Assembly (NCBI GenBank): GCA_027575805.1
Contig: JANBPU010000292.1
Location: 1-19,163, forward strand
From: Mycoemilia scoparia
Taxonomy: Eukaryota > Kickxellomycota > Kickxellomycetes > Kickxellales > Kickxellaceae
Reading direction: 5' to 3'
Length of the DNA stretch: 19,163 nt
This document shows, in pieces, positions 1 to 8,479 of this stretch (positions are counted from its first letter, which is position 1; each line of letters starts with the position of its first letter). The translations under genes were made by a program, and so were the position numbers. The notes below the pieces were generated by a model, which ran no database searches, was not told the origin of the DNA, and saw only the letters and a program-made list of their open reading frames with translations.

Positions 1-126
1 GTTTATTCCAGACCACTTAAATATAGCAAGAGAGCTGACCAGCATAAGGATGGAAATGTTGAGGTTTTCTTTACCAAACTCCTTAACTGTGTTAAGGAAG
101 AAATTGAATTGGAGAGATGGTTTTAG
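1..126 (+). CDS. 3' end of an unidentified protein-coding gene (partial)
   Basis: Frame 1 is open from the first base to a TAG at 124-126, giving 41 residues. The composition looks coding: a mix of Lys, Glu, Arg and hydrophobic residues with a helical pattern (VEVFFTKLL, then EEIELERWF at the end). An AATAAA at 198-203 lies 72 bases after the stop and could be the polyadenylation signal. The start and most of the gene are outside the window, so no function can be given. The ending (a hydrophobic strand, then a charged helix, then an aromatic end) faintly resembles the segment repeated upstream of the small membrane-protein genes at 14-18.8 kb. That likeness is weak and may be chance. Confidence 0.5.
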   Translation, partial: VYSRPLKYSKRADQHKDGNVEVFFTKLLNCVKEEIELERWF

Positions 127-197
127 GTTTCTTGTGAATTTGTATGCAGGACACTATAATGTCTCAGCAGTTTTATTCTTTTTTGCAGTTTTTGATG

Positions 198-203
198 AAT
201 AAA
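198..203 (+). promoter_or_regulatory. possible polyadenylation signal
   Basis: AATAAA 72 bases after the TAG of the partial gene at the left edge. Position and sequence fit a fungal 3'-end signal, but such hexamers are common in AT-rich DNA. Confidence 0.3.
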
Positions 204-303
204 GTTTGAAAAAATATCACCCTTGTGGATTATGTAAAACAATTAGTAACAATATGGGCAAAATCCACTAGTCACCAAATGTATGTTGTAGGAAAAAACA
301 ACT

Positions 304-390
304 CCTCATCAGATTTTGGCCCAACCATAGGCTATTTGATACACAACTCATGGGAAGTCGCTTTTGTCTAAGGTTGCATAAAATCTGACC
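304..390 (+). repeat. dispersed repeat family A, copy 1
   Basis: Begins CTCATCAGATTTTGGCCCAA and goes on to a GGCTATTTGATACACAACTC part. The same order of blocks (CATCAGATTTTGG, then CCATTT, then GCAACTCCT) appears at five other places in this window with about 70-80% apparent identity. No reading frame is kept among copies, so it is non-coding and mobile or mobile-derived. Confidence 0.65.
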
Positions 391-506
391 ACATGGTGAA
401 CATTATTCACAAAATTTAAACTTGATTTTTATAAATAAAACAAAATGTCAGTAAAAATCATAATAAAATGCCTAATATTATTCTGAATATTTTAATCATT
501 GAACTT

Positions 507-908
507 TTAAGATTTATAATCAGGAAACACCAAATTAGCAAAGGTGTAATTAAATCGCATTTTTCTAATACTATTGGTACCTGTCTCCTGTATATTAAAC
601 ACAATGGTGATTTTTGGAGTTAAAATTCGAATTAGTTCACGTATAGATTCAAAGTATCTGCCTTTGGCGACTGTGAAGTCATTTATCATAACCTCGCCCT
701 ATAAAGAGCAAATTTTTATAATTAGCACTATTTCTACAAATGAAAAATTGCATGTGTGTATATATGGATAGAGTTATTGTTGGTACTGATGATTCACATA
801 ATTATGATATTTATATCCTTGTTTGGTTTCTTCAAGCATATCTTCCTTTCCAATCAATTTTCCATTTTGGTTGTTATAATATAACGGAATTCCAAATCTT
901 TCGGGCAT
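507..908 (-). CDS. two-exon gene for a basic protein of about 100 aa, unknown function
   Basis: Exon 1 is 908-798 (37 codons from ATG, context AAAAC before it). The proposed intron is 797-699, and exon 2 is 698-507, ending in TAA. The join is in phase 0. The acceptor side is good: GTGCTAAT, a likely branch site, then CTCTTTATAG. The donor GTGAAT is not ideal, and GTACCA a few bases downstream would put exon 2 out of frame. The protein starts MPERFGIPLYY, has charged helical stretches (KEDMLEETKQ; FESIRELIRIL) and ends FPDYKS. No signal peptide or membrane segment is seen. A TATAAAA at 1,058-1,052 lies about 145 bases upstream of the start. I do not recognise the family. The two exons individually look coding; the splice is inferred. 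Confidence 0.5.
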
Positions 909-1051
909 GTTTTGTTCTTTCTAACAATTTTTGTTTGTATTTCAAATGTCGAAATCGAGGTAAAAACAACAAGAGTAATATAAAAAATAAGCGAATGATA
1001 TTGAGTTTGAAAGTGATTTTTTTTAAAAAAAAGTGAAAGAAATGGCTGGTC

Positions 1052-1058
1052 TTTTATA
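1052..1058 (-). promoter_or_regulatory. TATA box of the 100-aa gene
   Basis: On the - strand this reads TATAAAA, about 145 bases before the ATG at 908, with an AT-rich leader rich in A- and T-runs in between. The spacing suits a yeast-type promoter. Confidence 0.4.
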
Positions 1059-1069
1059 TTCTTTTTTAA

Positions 1070-1408
1070 CTAACTCTAGTGGTATTTGTTGTGGTAGTGG
1101 TTTTGTTATACTGCGCTTTTACTCTTTCTAGAGAACCATATATATTTTTGTTCATGATCAGCTAGTTATTCTTATTTTATAAAAAAATGAGCAGCCACAT
1201 AAGCTTATCTAGTATAAATATGTTATGTATATATTCAAATATCTCCTCCCTAACATGTGCTTGAGAGAAAAGAGGCTAATTGAATTGTTTTTTTTGATAT
1301 AAAAACTTGATCTATTTCTTTGCAATTGTAGAATATCTATTGTATTAATGATATAATTATAATTTTAACTATTGTTCTTATAGATGATAATTTAGTTTAT
1401 TCGGAAGG
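1070..1408. other. AT-rich intergenic stretch, nothing recognised
   Basis: I see no frame with coding character, no repeat shared with the rest of the window and no RNA gene here. It separates the promoter of the 100-aa gene from the repeat debris that starts near 1,409. Confidence 0.5.
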
Positions 1409-1502
1409 CTGGGTAGTAATCCAGAAACATCCGTGTTAGGCTGAAATAGAATATTTGGGGGAAATTCACAAGCGATCAGGTGTATGGCATACAGGATTAG
1501 AC

Positions 1503-1590
1503 CCTCATCAGATTTTGGCTCAATCGCCAACCAATCCATACGCAACTCCTAGAGATCTATCGTTTTGCCCAAGGCTTTGTGAACTTTGGC
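1503..1590 (+). repeat. dispersed repeat family A, copy 2
   Basis: Begins CTCATCAGATTTTGGCTCAA and carries ACGCAACTCCT and a GGCTTTGTGAACTTTGG tail. The stretch 95 bases upstream (1,409-1,430, CTGGGTAGTAATCCAGAAACA) matches the region flanking copy 6 (reverse complement of about 18,985-19,010), so the full element may be near 185 bases. This copy supplies the last codons of the decayed frame that overlaps it. Confidence 0.6.
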
Positions 1591-2329
1591 CATTTGTATA
1601 GTCTGTTGTTTTAATAATTGTTACAACACACTCGACCACTTGATGGCGATCATGGGTAAATGACTTTTTGTAAAAAAGTAAATTCGGAGTTGTTGCTAAA
1701 GCTAAAAGAGCTGCTGACTCCCCAATTGATCGCACATGTGTGTTTATTAGAATCACAAGACATTCGGCAGAGCAGTAGTCTCCTCTAAAAGTGCTAGGAT
1801 GTTTCTTTGGATGCCGGCCAATCATCACTGAGACCCCAGCTAAAATGTATATGTGGGCTATGTACTGATATTGCAGGCAAAGTGTGGGGTATCTCTGTAT
1901 TTGCTCCCTTTTGGCAGCAAACTTGCCATTCAATAGTCGACCAGATGTATTGGGGGGTTTTATCCCGTTCAGCAAGATTGATAACGAGCGCTTGAAGGAT
2001 CGGGCAAACATGTCGATCATTTTGCTGTGATTGGCTTAGTGATGATGAAATGTGTACGTCAAATACCGATCATGGCGATGGTAACAAAGGGCCTCGGTAT
2101 TTAGAGAGGAAAGGTCGATACCTTCACATGCTTATTGGAATTGATGAAACTCGATGTTGCTACTCTTGGCATGTCCCCTAGTCATTTGTACCTTTGCAAT
2201 AAAAGAGTCCAAGTACTTGAGAATCAAAGCAGCAGGAATGCTTGAGCTCTCTGCTGTATAGCGAAAGTAATTGTATCGCCAGAAGTAGTGAACTGAGAGT
2301 TTATAAACCCTATCCTGGATGTGTTTTAC
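1520..2329 (-). pseudogene. decayed reading frame, mobile element or gene relic
   Basis: One - strand frame runs from 2,329 down to a stop at 1,520 with only two in-frame stops, TAA at 2,134-2,132 and TAA at 2,038-2,036. The open pieces are 65, 31 and 172 codons. The pieces look protein-like (for example YFWRYNYFRY, PAALILKYLD, ILAGVSVMIGRHPKK). The last 20 or so codons come from repeat family A, so the true end of the old gene is before that. The longest open piece has an ATG at 2,020 that would give 166 aa, but the upstream continuation across stops suggests this is not an intact start. I cannot assign it to a transposase, integrase or other family by eye. It is flanked by repeats of families A and B. 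Confidence 0.4.
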
Positions 2330-2530
2330 TCAATGGCAGAAGGAAAAGTACATTTTTGCACTAAACTAATAAAAGGGCTCTGTGGCAGCTTGGCTGTGTC
2401 CCCTTTCTTATGATGATAGCTCAATTACATCAAAAGGGTCGACCACGTGAATTTACAAGTGGGCACCAAGCGGCATGAGATTAAGCATTTATCACTCTTA
2501 TGGAGGCTGCTGTATGCCACTGGTCCAAGT

Positions 2531-2615
2531 GGGAGATGACTTTTGAAGGGCTATAGACAGTCACTCTTGGCTGCGATTGCCCCTATAATCATTCACCCTT
2601 CAAAAGTTATTACCC
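2531..2615 (-). mobile_element. MITE-like element family B, copy 1 (85 bp, internally deleted)
   Basis: Bounded by an imperfect terminal inverted repeat: GGGAGATGACTTTTGAAGGG on the left and CCCTTCAAAAGTTATTACCC on the right. The middle holds TGGCTGCGATTGCCCCTATAATCATT, also present in the other copies. AAGT lies directly on both sides and may be a 4-bp target duplication. It is about 28 bases shorter than the 113-bp copies at 7,986 and 17,519. Confidence 0.65.
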
Positions 2616-3066
2616 AAGTGGCATTAATTCCCTCTCATTCTTCAATCTACCCATAACAACCAAATAAAGACACCCATATCCAGCCCTACACAAAGCCATA
2701 TGCTACCTGCCTATTAATACCAGTGGTGATATAATGTGTTAATGACGGCCCACCCAGCAAAGTGTAGCTGTCTTCTTTTTCCCTCTTCTTTTTGTTTTTG
2801 CAATATTATATAGTCTTTAAAGAAATAGCCTTACGTCCCTGTATTTCTCTCGTACATATCTTTTGTATATACATTCTCTTTTCCTTAGCCCTGTGTCTCT
2901 TGCTTCAGTCATTGAAATTTACAGGTGCTGGGTACCATTCTAATAAAACACAAAAAGCGCATTGTCTACACATTCAGGCATACACTCCATAGCAAAGACT
3001 TGGCAAACCATTTCTCATTTTGAAAGCTTCCATTTACAGTACCAGCATAAAAACTCCGCCTCCTCA
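2616..3066 (+). promoter_or_regulatory. 5' flank of the hydrolase-like gene
   Basis: A gene-free stretch before the ATG at 3,067. It is pyrimidine-rich near 2,770-2,790 (TTCTTTTTCCCTCTTC) and has TATTATATAG near 2,804. The frame of the downstream gene stays open back to about 2,962, but no ATG occurs there, so I treat it as leader and promoter. An upstream first exon cannot be excluded because TTTACAG-type acceptor-like sites exist near 2,925 and 3,039. Confidence 0.4.
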
Positions 3067-5601
3067 ATGTTTTTGTTTAGAACCTCGACTCCCAAGGCAC
3101 CATCAAAGTCCAACGATGATTCCTCTGCCAATGCATCTAGACCATCATCATCATCCAAGGCGCTTAAAGATCCCAAAGTTTCTGGTGTTAATGGTGCATT
3201 ACCGCCGACAGCCACCCCTGCAGCAGGGAATGACGCATCAGGTGCCCCAGGAACCGAGCCTGCTGGTATTACCCCACCGAATGCAATTGGGAAAGAAAAC
3301 GTAGTCGAGCCAGCAATAGATCTTCCTGGAGGAAATGCATTCATAAAAAAGATATTGCTATTACAACAACAACAGCAGCAGCAGCAGGAGCAGGAGCAAG
3401 GTCATTCAAAGTTGACAACCAAAAGGTGTCATTCTGACTCTGAACTAATCAAAACTCCATCACCACCACCACCATCCCAACGCCAAAAGCGACAACCAGC
3501 TGTTGCTGGAACATCAGCAACGACAATGGGTGCGACTAACTTGGAAACAAATACAAGCGATCATACTATTAGCACTACTGATACCTATACTGATACTACC
3601 AAAGCCAATGACAATTCCGACCCCATCCTTAATAGCAGAGACATCCAAAGATCACATCTACGCACTGAAACCGATCCGTTAAATAAAAGGAAGCACAAGA
3701 AGCCGATAAACAGGCAAGCATCAAAACCATCGCCATTAATCAACGTAGATATCCAACACTATGCCGACGAAGATACTAGTGATCTAGACCCATATAGTTT
3801 AAAGTATATGAAAAAGAGCGCCAAAGTTATTAGCCAATATATCATGTCAAGCCTAAAAGGCTATTTCTGGTCTTCGTCTTTGCTTTCACCACCATCCAAC
3901 CCCACCACCAATAACATTTCTGCCGAAAATAATACTCATATGTATATTCCAAGAACAATGAGGCAAATAGTAGAACTAGAAGCTCGTGAAGTAAAAAAGA
4001 TTGTAATTATCGGCGTCCATGGCTGGTTTCCAACAAAGATCTTACAATTGGTGGCTGGCGAACCAACTGGGAAATCTCAACGATTTTGTGAAAAAATGAA
4101 GAATGGGCTGCTGGAATATTTTATGGATGAATATGGTATCGACCTAGATAATGTCAATGGTGTTGATGGTGAAAAAGCAATTAGTTGCATATCGCTGGTT
4201 GGTGAAGGACAAATTCAGGATCGTGTTGAAATGCTTTTTAAACAATTAGTTGAAGATCAGGATTATAAAGAATCACCACCTGTAGCAGCAGCAGCGGAAA
4301 ATTCCAATGCCAATGATGCTAAACAACCAAATGGAGCCCCGACAGGAGGGGGAAAGTCTGATAAAATCAACGAAGCTAATCTGAATGGCAAAGGGAAAAA
4401 CGACAATGATAGCGATAGTAATGAATCAAAACCACCTCCACAACAGTCTTCTGTTAGCGAAAAGGATATTACCCCTATAGCCAATACTAGCTCTGCTACT
4501 GCAAAAGAAAATGAGGCAACGGAAACCGAAAGCACCAAAAAAACCAACATCGAAAAACTCCAAGAAGCTGACATGGTATTCATAGTCACTCATTCGCAAG
4601 GCACACCAGTATCCGCCCAAATCCTCGACAGACTAATTGACCTACAAATCTTAAATCCCCGCAAACAACGTGTATGTTTCCTCGCAATGGCTGGTATAAA
4701 CCATGGTCCACTACCGGCTTTTCAAAACAGTGTGGTTCTCAAATACATTGAAGCACAAGCTGCCCATGAACTATTCGAATTCATGGACCCCCTTTCAGAA
4801 GTCAGTGTAACCTATGTCGCCTCACTTGGTTCTATAATGCAAAGAGGTGTGCGTATGATTTGTGTTGGATCCTGGATCGATGAGGTCGTGCCTTTACATT
4901 CAGCCGTTTTCCAATCAGTCACCCATCACAACCTCTATCGAGCAGTCTACATCGATGGACCACACTATAAAAATGATTTCCTAACCAGGTTGATTAATTT
5001 TTGTCTAAAATTGAGGAATGCAGGTATTGATGATCGAGGGCTATTGGTTCATCTTTCTCAAGTTATTGTTGGGGCCTTGTGGGGTAGTACTTCGGGTGGA
5101 CATTCTACAATCTATGAAGAAACCAAGGTCTATAAATTGGCAATTAATTGGGCGTTTTGTTCTACTTTGATGTCTGAGCCTACTGTTATTCGGTCCAGTC
5201 CATTAAGAAAGATGTTGGTTGATAATCCCAATGATATTGGCACGAACATTACCGGTGGTGGTAGTAGTAGTGGTGGTGGTAGCAAGGCTAAAGAGATTAT
5301 TAAATCTATAATATCAAAAGCTCGAATTACACTATTCAGGTTACCACCACTATCAAAAGATAAAAATGCAATTACAAGCCTGCATATTCAGTATACGCCA
5401 CTAAAGGCAGATGAAAAACTTAATCCGTTTTATTTGCCTTGGATTGTACGGACTTTGTGGGATGACCCTCAATTGCATGAAAACCCAAAATGGAAGGAAG
5501 ATATTGAAGAGCTGGTTCAGTTGTATGATGATTGGGAGCCTTCTACTAAGGCTGGAAAGGATTTGAAATATAGGTTGGAACCAATTCGTGTTAGTTTCTG
5601 A
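3067..5601 (+). CDS. alpha/beta-hydrolase-like protein, fungal YML020W type
   Basis: This is an intronless gene of 844 codons. The frame is open further upstream, but the first ATG is at 3,067 (MFLFRTSTPK). Residues 1-300 are low-complexity, with eight Gln at 100-107 and Pro/Ser/Thr-rich runs, and probably disordered. The hydrolase core starts with a strand and a GVHGWFP motif (His318). A hydrophilic insert of about 90 residues (402-495) precedes a nucleophile-elbow-like THSQGTP (Ser510). Asp605 in WIDEVVPLH and His633 in DGPHYKNDF are placed to complete a Ser-Asp-His triad. From recall, this matches the uncharacterised fungal family of S. cerevisiae YML020W (about 660 aa); the copy here is longer through its disordered N terminus and insert. 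The substrate is unknown and a lipase or esterase activity is inference. No signal peptide is seen. It ends RLEPIRVSF. Confidence 0.85.
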   Translation: MFLFRTSTPKAPSKSNDDSSANASRPSSSSKALKDPKVSGVNGALPPTATPAAGNDASGAPGTEPAGITPPNAIGKENVVEPAIDLPGGNAFIKKILLLQQQQQQQQEQEQGHSKLTTKRCHSDSELIKTPSPPPPSQRQKRQPAVAGTSATTMGATNLETNTSDHTISTTDTYTDTTKANDNSDPILNSRDIQRSHLRTETDPLNKRKHKKPINRQASKPSPLINVDIQHYADEDTSDLDPYSLKYMKKSAKVISQYIMSSLKGYFWSSSLLSPPSNPTTNNISAENNTHMYIPRTMRQIVELEAREVKKIVIIGVHGWFPTKILQLVAGEPTGKSQRFCEKMKNGLLEYFMDEYGIDLDNVNGVDGEKAISCISLVGEGQIQDRVEMLFKQLVEDQDYKESPPVAAAAENSNANDAKQPNGAPTGGGKSDKINEANLNGKGKNDNDSDSNESKPPPQQSSVSEKDITPIANTSSATAKENEATETESTKKTNIEKLQEADMVFIVTHSQGTPVSAQILDRLIDLQILNPRKQRVCFLAMAGINHGPLPAFQNSVVLKYIEAQAAHELFEFMDPLSEVSVTYVASLGSIMQRGVRMICVGSWIDEVVPLHSAVFQSVTHHNLYRAVYIDGPHYKNDFLTRLINFCLKLRNAGIDDRGLLVHLSQVIVGALWGSTSGGHSTIYEETKVYKLAINWAFCSTLMSEPTVIRSSPLRKMLVDNPNDIGTNITGGGSSSGGGSKAKEIIKSIISKARITLFRLPPLSKDKNAITSLHIQYTPLKADEKLNPFYLPWIVRTLWDDPQLHENPKWKEDIEELVQLYDDWEPSTKAGKDLKYRLEPIRVSF

Positions 5602-5751
5602 TAGAAAACACTAACTAGCTTTGGTGTGTACTTTTGGATTTATGCCTATGTTTGTTTTTTATTGACAATAGAGGCGAATATTTGTATTTTTAATTATAGT
5701 ATATAATTTAACTTGGCTAGTGATCGAATGTGTAATGAAAAAGGGTGGGAT

Positions 5752-5840
5752 CCCTCCAGATATTGGCCCAATCACCAGCCATTTGGTACGCAATTCCTGG
5801 AGACCAATTTTATCTAAACTCTTGTGAATTTTGATCAAAT
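5752..5840 (+). repeat. dispersed repeat family A, copy 3
   Basis: CCTCCAGATATTGGCCCAATCA, then AGCCATTTGGTACGCAATTCCT and CTTGTGAATTTTGATCAAATG. It follows the family A block order with several substitutions. It sits 150 bases after the stop of the hydrolase-like gene, in its probable 3' region. Confidence 0.6.
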
Positions 5841-5989
5841 GTATAAAAATATAGTAGGCAACAGATGACATGATGGAGCTAAAGTGTGTTCACAGTAACC
5901 GCAACTAAGTGTGTGTTTCCAAAACACTGATACGTACACTCGCCTATATTCAAAAAAGCAACTCCGGCAACATAATGTTTCGAGTTTCA

Positions 5990-6500
5990 AGACTAGAGCG
6001 GCCAATAATTTACCAAGAGTTACAATTCCATACCTTGTCTATCCAGAACAAAGCCGTGAAGAGCCGATGGTAGTATCCAGAGTCTTGATCCCATCGCCAT
6101 CGTCCTTATACAATGCATCTACTGCCACCATCCACTCCAAAATACCCTCCCTCCAAAAGGAATTTGTCTCGCACGAGTCCTGCACAAGTACCAGCCAATG
6201 TATCGAGCAATGCTGTTGGACAACCAACCACAAAAGTGCTCTTGCTGCTAGGAAAGTCACCCCACCCTTCTTTACCCTATACTTGTTGAAGCTGTTGTAA
6301 ATAATCAGTTCCTTTGTATATGGCTTTTACTGCAGAATTGGAATGAAAACGTCCCATCGAGCATTGTAACAAAAATTGCATAGCTGGCTGAATAGTACGA
6401 TGCCAAGCCGTCTGGCTTCTTGGCCAGAAGCCGGGCCACGGTGCTCAAACGTAACATTGCTACAAATGACTGTAATGGTTGTTGCATTCCGAGCATTTGG
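5990..6500. other. GC-richer, coding-like interval of uncertain strand
   Basis: Base composition here is clearly less AT-rich than the flanks, as in a gene. Several overlapping readings look protein-like and none is complete. On the + strand an open frame without an early ATG ends at 6,300. Another + reading from ATG near 6,113 (MHLLPPSTPKYPPSK) ends near 6,290. On the - strand an ORF from ATG 6,496 contains MLRLSTVARLLAKKP, which resembles a mitochondrial presequence; it could splice from GTAAAA near 6,334 to an acceptor CCTAG near 6,250 and run on to a stop at 6,039. None has a recognised domain. The interval may be a small spliced gene or a pseudogene with frameshifts. Confidence 0.3.
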
Positions 6501-6729
6501 GATAGTCACAAAAATTATTAATGCGATAAACAAACTTAGACTGGTGGTTAATTGCTTTCAAACTCTATTGAACACCAACTACAAAACAAGAAAGAAAAAG
6601 GACCAAAAATAAACTACAGGAACGCTGTATGTTCATGGCAGTTACAGGTGGTGGCATTTCTTTTGCAAAACACCAACACCAACATTTTCCTCCCTAGTGC
6701 AGTGTCAAAATTGGGCACAGCCACATAAG

Positions 6730-7668
6730 CTAAGACCACCATTTTTTCAGTTCAGTATTATTCTTAATACCCCAAAGAAAAAGGGAAAAGAAGTTCTCAA
6801 TCATACCACATCCATGTTTATGAACTTGACCCTGTTTGTACTTTCTTGTATAGACCACAAGCTTTTGAGACTCGGTTTTGTTATCATCGGATTCATTTTT
6901 TCCATTGACCAATGCTTCATGATTTGCCTTGAATTGTTTACGCAAAATTTTTTCATCGGCTTTATAAGAAACATCCTTGTAAAAACTAATGACCAGATTG
7001 GCCTTTCGAAGTAGGTGTTCCTTGAAAAACGTCAGGATTTTCTGCTTACTCAGCTTTGGCATATCTCCAGCCACGCTGCAGTTATCACTTCCACTTCTAC
7101 TAGTACCACTACTGCTACCATCACTAATATTGTTTTTTATGAAGACTAGATCAGCAGGATTAACCCCAGCAGTGCTATGAATAACATCACAAGCCATCTG
7201 GAGATAGTCGATAACTGGGGTTTTCAAATGCTTACAACTACGGATTCGTCTTTTTGCTTGAGCTTTTTCTAAAAGCTTAGAAATATATTTGAACTTGGCA
7301 TTAATGTGTGTGGTAGCTTCAGCAAACTTGGCATAATCGGTAGTTGTAGGAGTAGCAATAGTAGCAGTGCTGTAGTGAATGAGGACCCAGCATAGAAGCA
7401 CATTTTGGTGATAATCCATCAATACAGCTTTGAAGTGATCAAGTGATATTCTATTTTCCATGAGATCCTGATATGTATAAGTCAAATCGTCATGGGCTGA
7501 GGTGAGGAATTCATGGAAAGAGCGCACCAAATCCTTCAGACTGTCCTTTTTGATACCATGGTCATTGATACTGGTATAGGTCAGAAGAAGCCAAATACAA
7601 TACTGGTACTGATGGAACAGAAACTCACATGCTATAGCCGTGTCAGTTTTGAACTTGGAAGTCCTCAT
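6730..7668 (-). CDS. 312-aa protein of unknown function
   Basis: An intronless gene, start ATG at 7,668 (MRTSKFKTD), stop TAG at 6,730. The frame is open nine codons further up but without ATG. The protein is predicted mostly helical: residues 1-115 are rich in Leu, Tyr and His with a moderately hydrophobic stretch (YCIWLLLTYT; VLLCWVLIHY). Residues 125-165 are basic (KLLEKAQAKRRIR). A Ser/Gly-rich linker near 190-205 comes next, then a Lys-rich second half with more helices, ending WGIKNNTELKKWWS. There is no signal peptide and no clear membrane anchor. I do not recognise a family. A TATATAAA at 7,855-7,848 and a CA/CT-rich leader of about 180 bases, typical of yeast promoters, support it as a real transcribed gene. 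Its Cys and Trp content and even codon mix also argue against a chance frame. Confidence 0.7.
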   Translation of the reverse strand: MRTSKFKTDTAIACEFLFHQYQYCIWLLLTYTSINDHGIKKDSLKDLVRSFHEFLTSAHDDLTYTYQDLMENRISLDHFKAVLMDYHQNVLLCWVLIHYSTATIATPTTTDYAKFAEATTHINAKFKYISKLLEKAQAKRRIRSCKHLKTPVIDYLQMACDVIHSTAGVNPADLVFIKNNISDGSSSGTSRSGSDNCSVAGDMPKLSKQKILTFFKEHLLRKANLVISFYKDVSYKADEKILRKQFKANHEALVNGKNESDDNKTESQKLVVYTRKYKQGQVHKHGCGMIENFFSLFLWGIKNNTELKKWWS

Positions 7669-7847
7669 TGTGTATATTTGTGGTTGAGTACACACAATTG
7701 AATGGAAGTTTGGGCAAAAGTTGGTGTGTGTTGCTATTGTGTGGGCAGAGCTGTGGAGAGATGGGTTGGTGTATGTCTGTCTGTGTATGTGTGGTTTGTA
7801 GAGTCAGAAGATAAAGAGAGCTTTTTTAGCAGGAAAATTTCTATGGC

Positions 7848-7855
7848 TTTATATA
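7848..7855 (-). promoter_or_regulatory. TATA box of the 312-aa gene
   Basis: Reads TATATAAA on the - strand, 180 bases before the ATG at 7,668. It is followed by a leader rich in C, T and CA repeats. Confidence 0.5.
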
Positions 7856-7985
7856 ACTCTGAAAATGTGAGCAGAACATCAAAAAATGTTTTTCAGCAAA
7901 CAATTTTTTTGAATAATTGTAAAGTTTTACAATAATTGTTTTTGATTACAAATGGCTGGATTTTACCATTGGCTAAATGTCAAAT

Positions 7986-8098
7986 GGATCATAATTTTTG
8001 AAGGGTGAATTTTGGTGACCAATGATTATAGGGGCAATCAGAGCCAAATGGATGTCCAGTTTTACTAATAAACACTTGCCCTTCAAAAATTATTACCC
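7986..8098 (+). mobile_element. MITE-like element family B, copy 2 (113 bp)
   Basis: Left end GGATCATAATTTTTGAAGGG, right end CCCTTCAAAAATTATTACCC, an inverted repeat of about 20 bases. The middle holds GACCAATGATTATAGGGGCA and CCAAATGGATGTCCAG. AAAT occurs directly on both sides (7,982-7,985 and 8,099-8,102), consistent with a 4-bp target duplication. It has no coding capacity. Confidence 0.75.
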
Positions 8099-8112
8099 AA
8101 ATAGACAAAAAC

Positions 8113-8190
8113 TGGTCCTTTGATTTTGGCCCAATTATCAAACCTTCACTATACAATTCCTTGAGCCCAATTTTTGTCAAAAATCTGACA
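8113..8190 (+). repeat. dispersed repeat family A, copy 4
   Basis: TTTGATTTTGGCCCAATTATCAA, then ACTATACAATTCCTTGAGCCC and AATCTGACAT. It is diverged and lies 14 bases after a family B element. Confidence 0.5.
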
Positions 8191-8387
8191 TAATAAAGTT
8201 GTAACTTTGGTTATCATGACGATTGTGCTTATAAATAATTATTGATATAAATGTTGAAAATTTTGAATGACCCATGTGTTCCAAAATAAATTTTGTATCC
8301 TTCACCAATTTTTCAACAGAAAATTTAAATAATAATAAAAGTGGCAAAATTTCACTAGGAATCGAATCTAGAGTAGGAAGAAATGTG

Positions 8388-8475
8388 TCTTCATCAGATT
8401 TTGGCCCAATCATAAGCCATTTTTATGCAACTCCTAAGAACCCATTTTTTTCGAAGCCTTACAAACTTTGACGAG
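8388..8475 (+). repeat. dispersed repeat family A, copy 5
   Basis: CTTCATCAGATTTTGGCCCA, then ATAAGCCATTTTTATGCAACTCCTAAG (shown here as block names only) and CCTTACAAACTTTGACGAG. It is one of the better kept copies and is only 200 bases from copy 4. Confidence 0.65.
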
Positions 8476-8479
8476 ATAT

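Noticed and set aside
2962..3066. 35-codon N-terminal extension of the hydrolase-like gene
   Set aside because: The open frame would begin with TTG; the first ATG is at 3,067, and eukaryotic starts at TTG are not expected.
7702..7935. 77-codon + strand ATG frame
   Set aside because: It lies over the TATA box and leader of the - strand 312-aa gene, and its composition follows the GT-rich complement of that leader.
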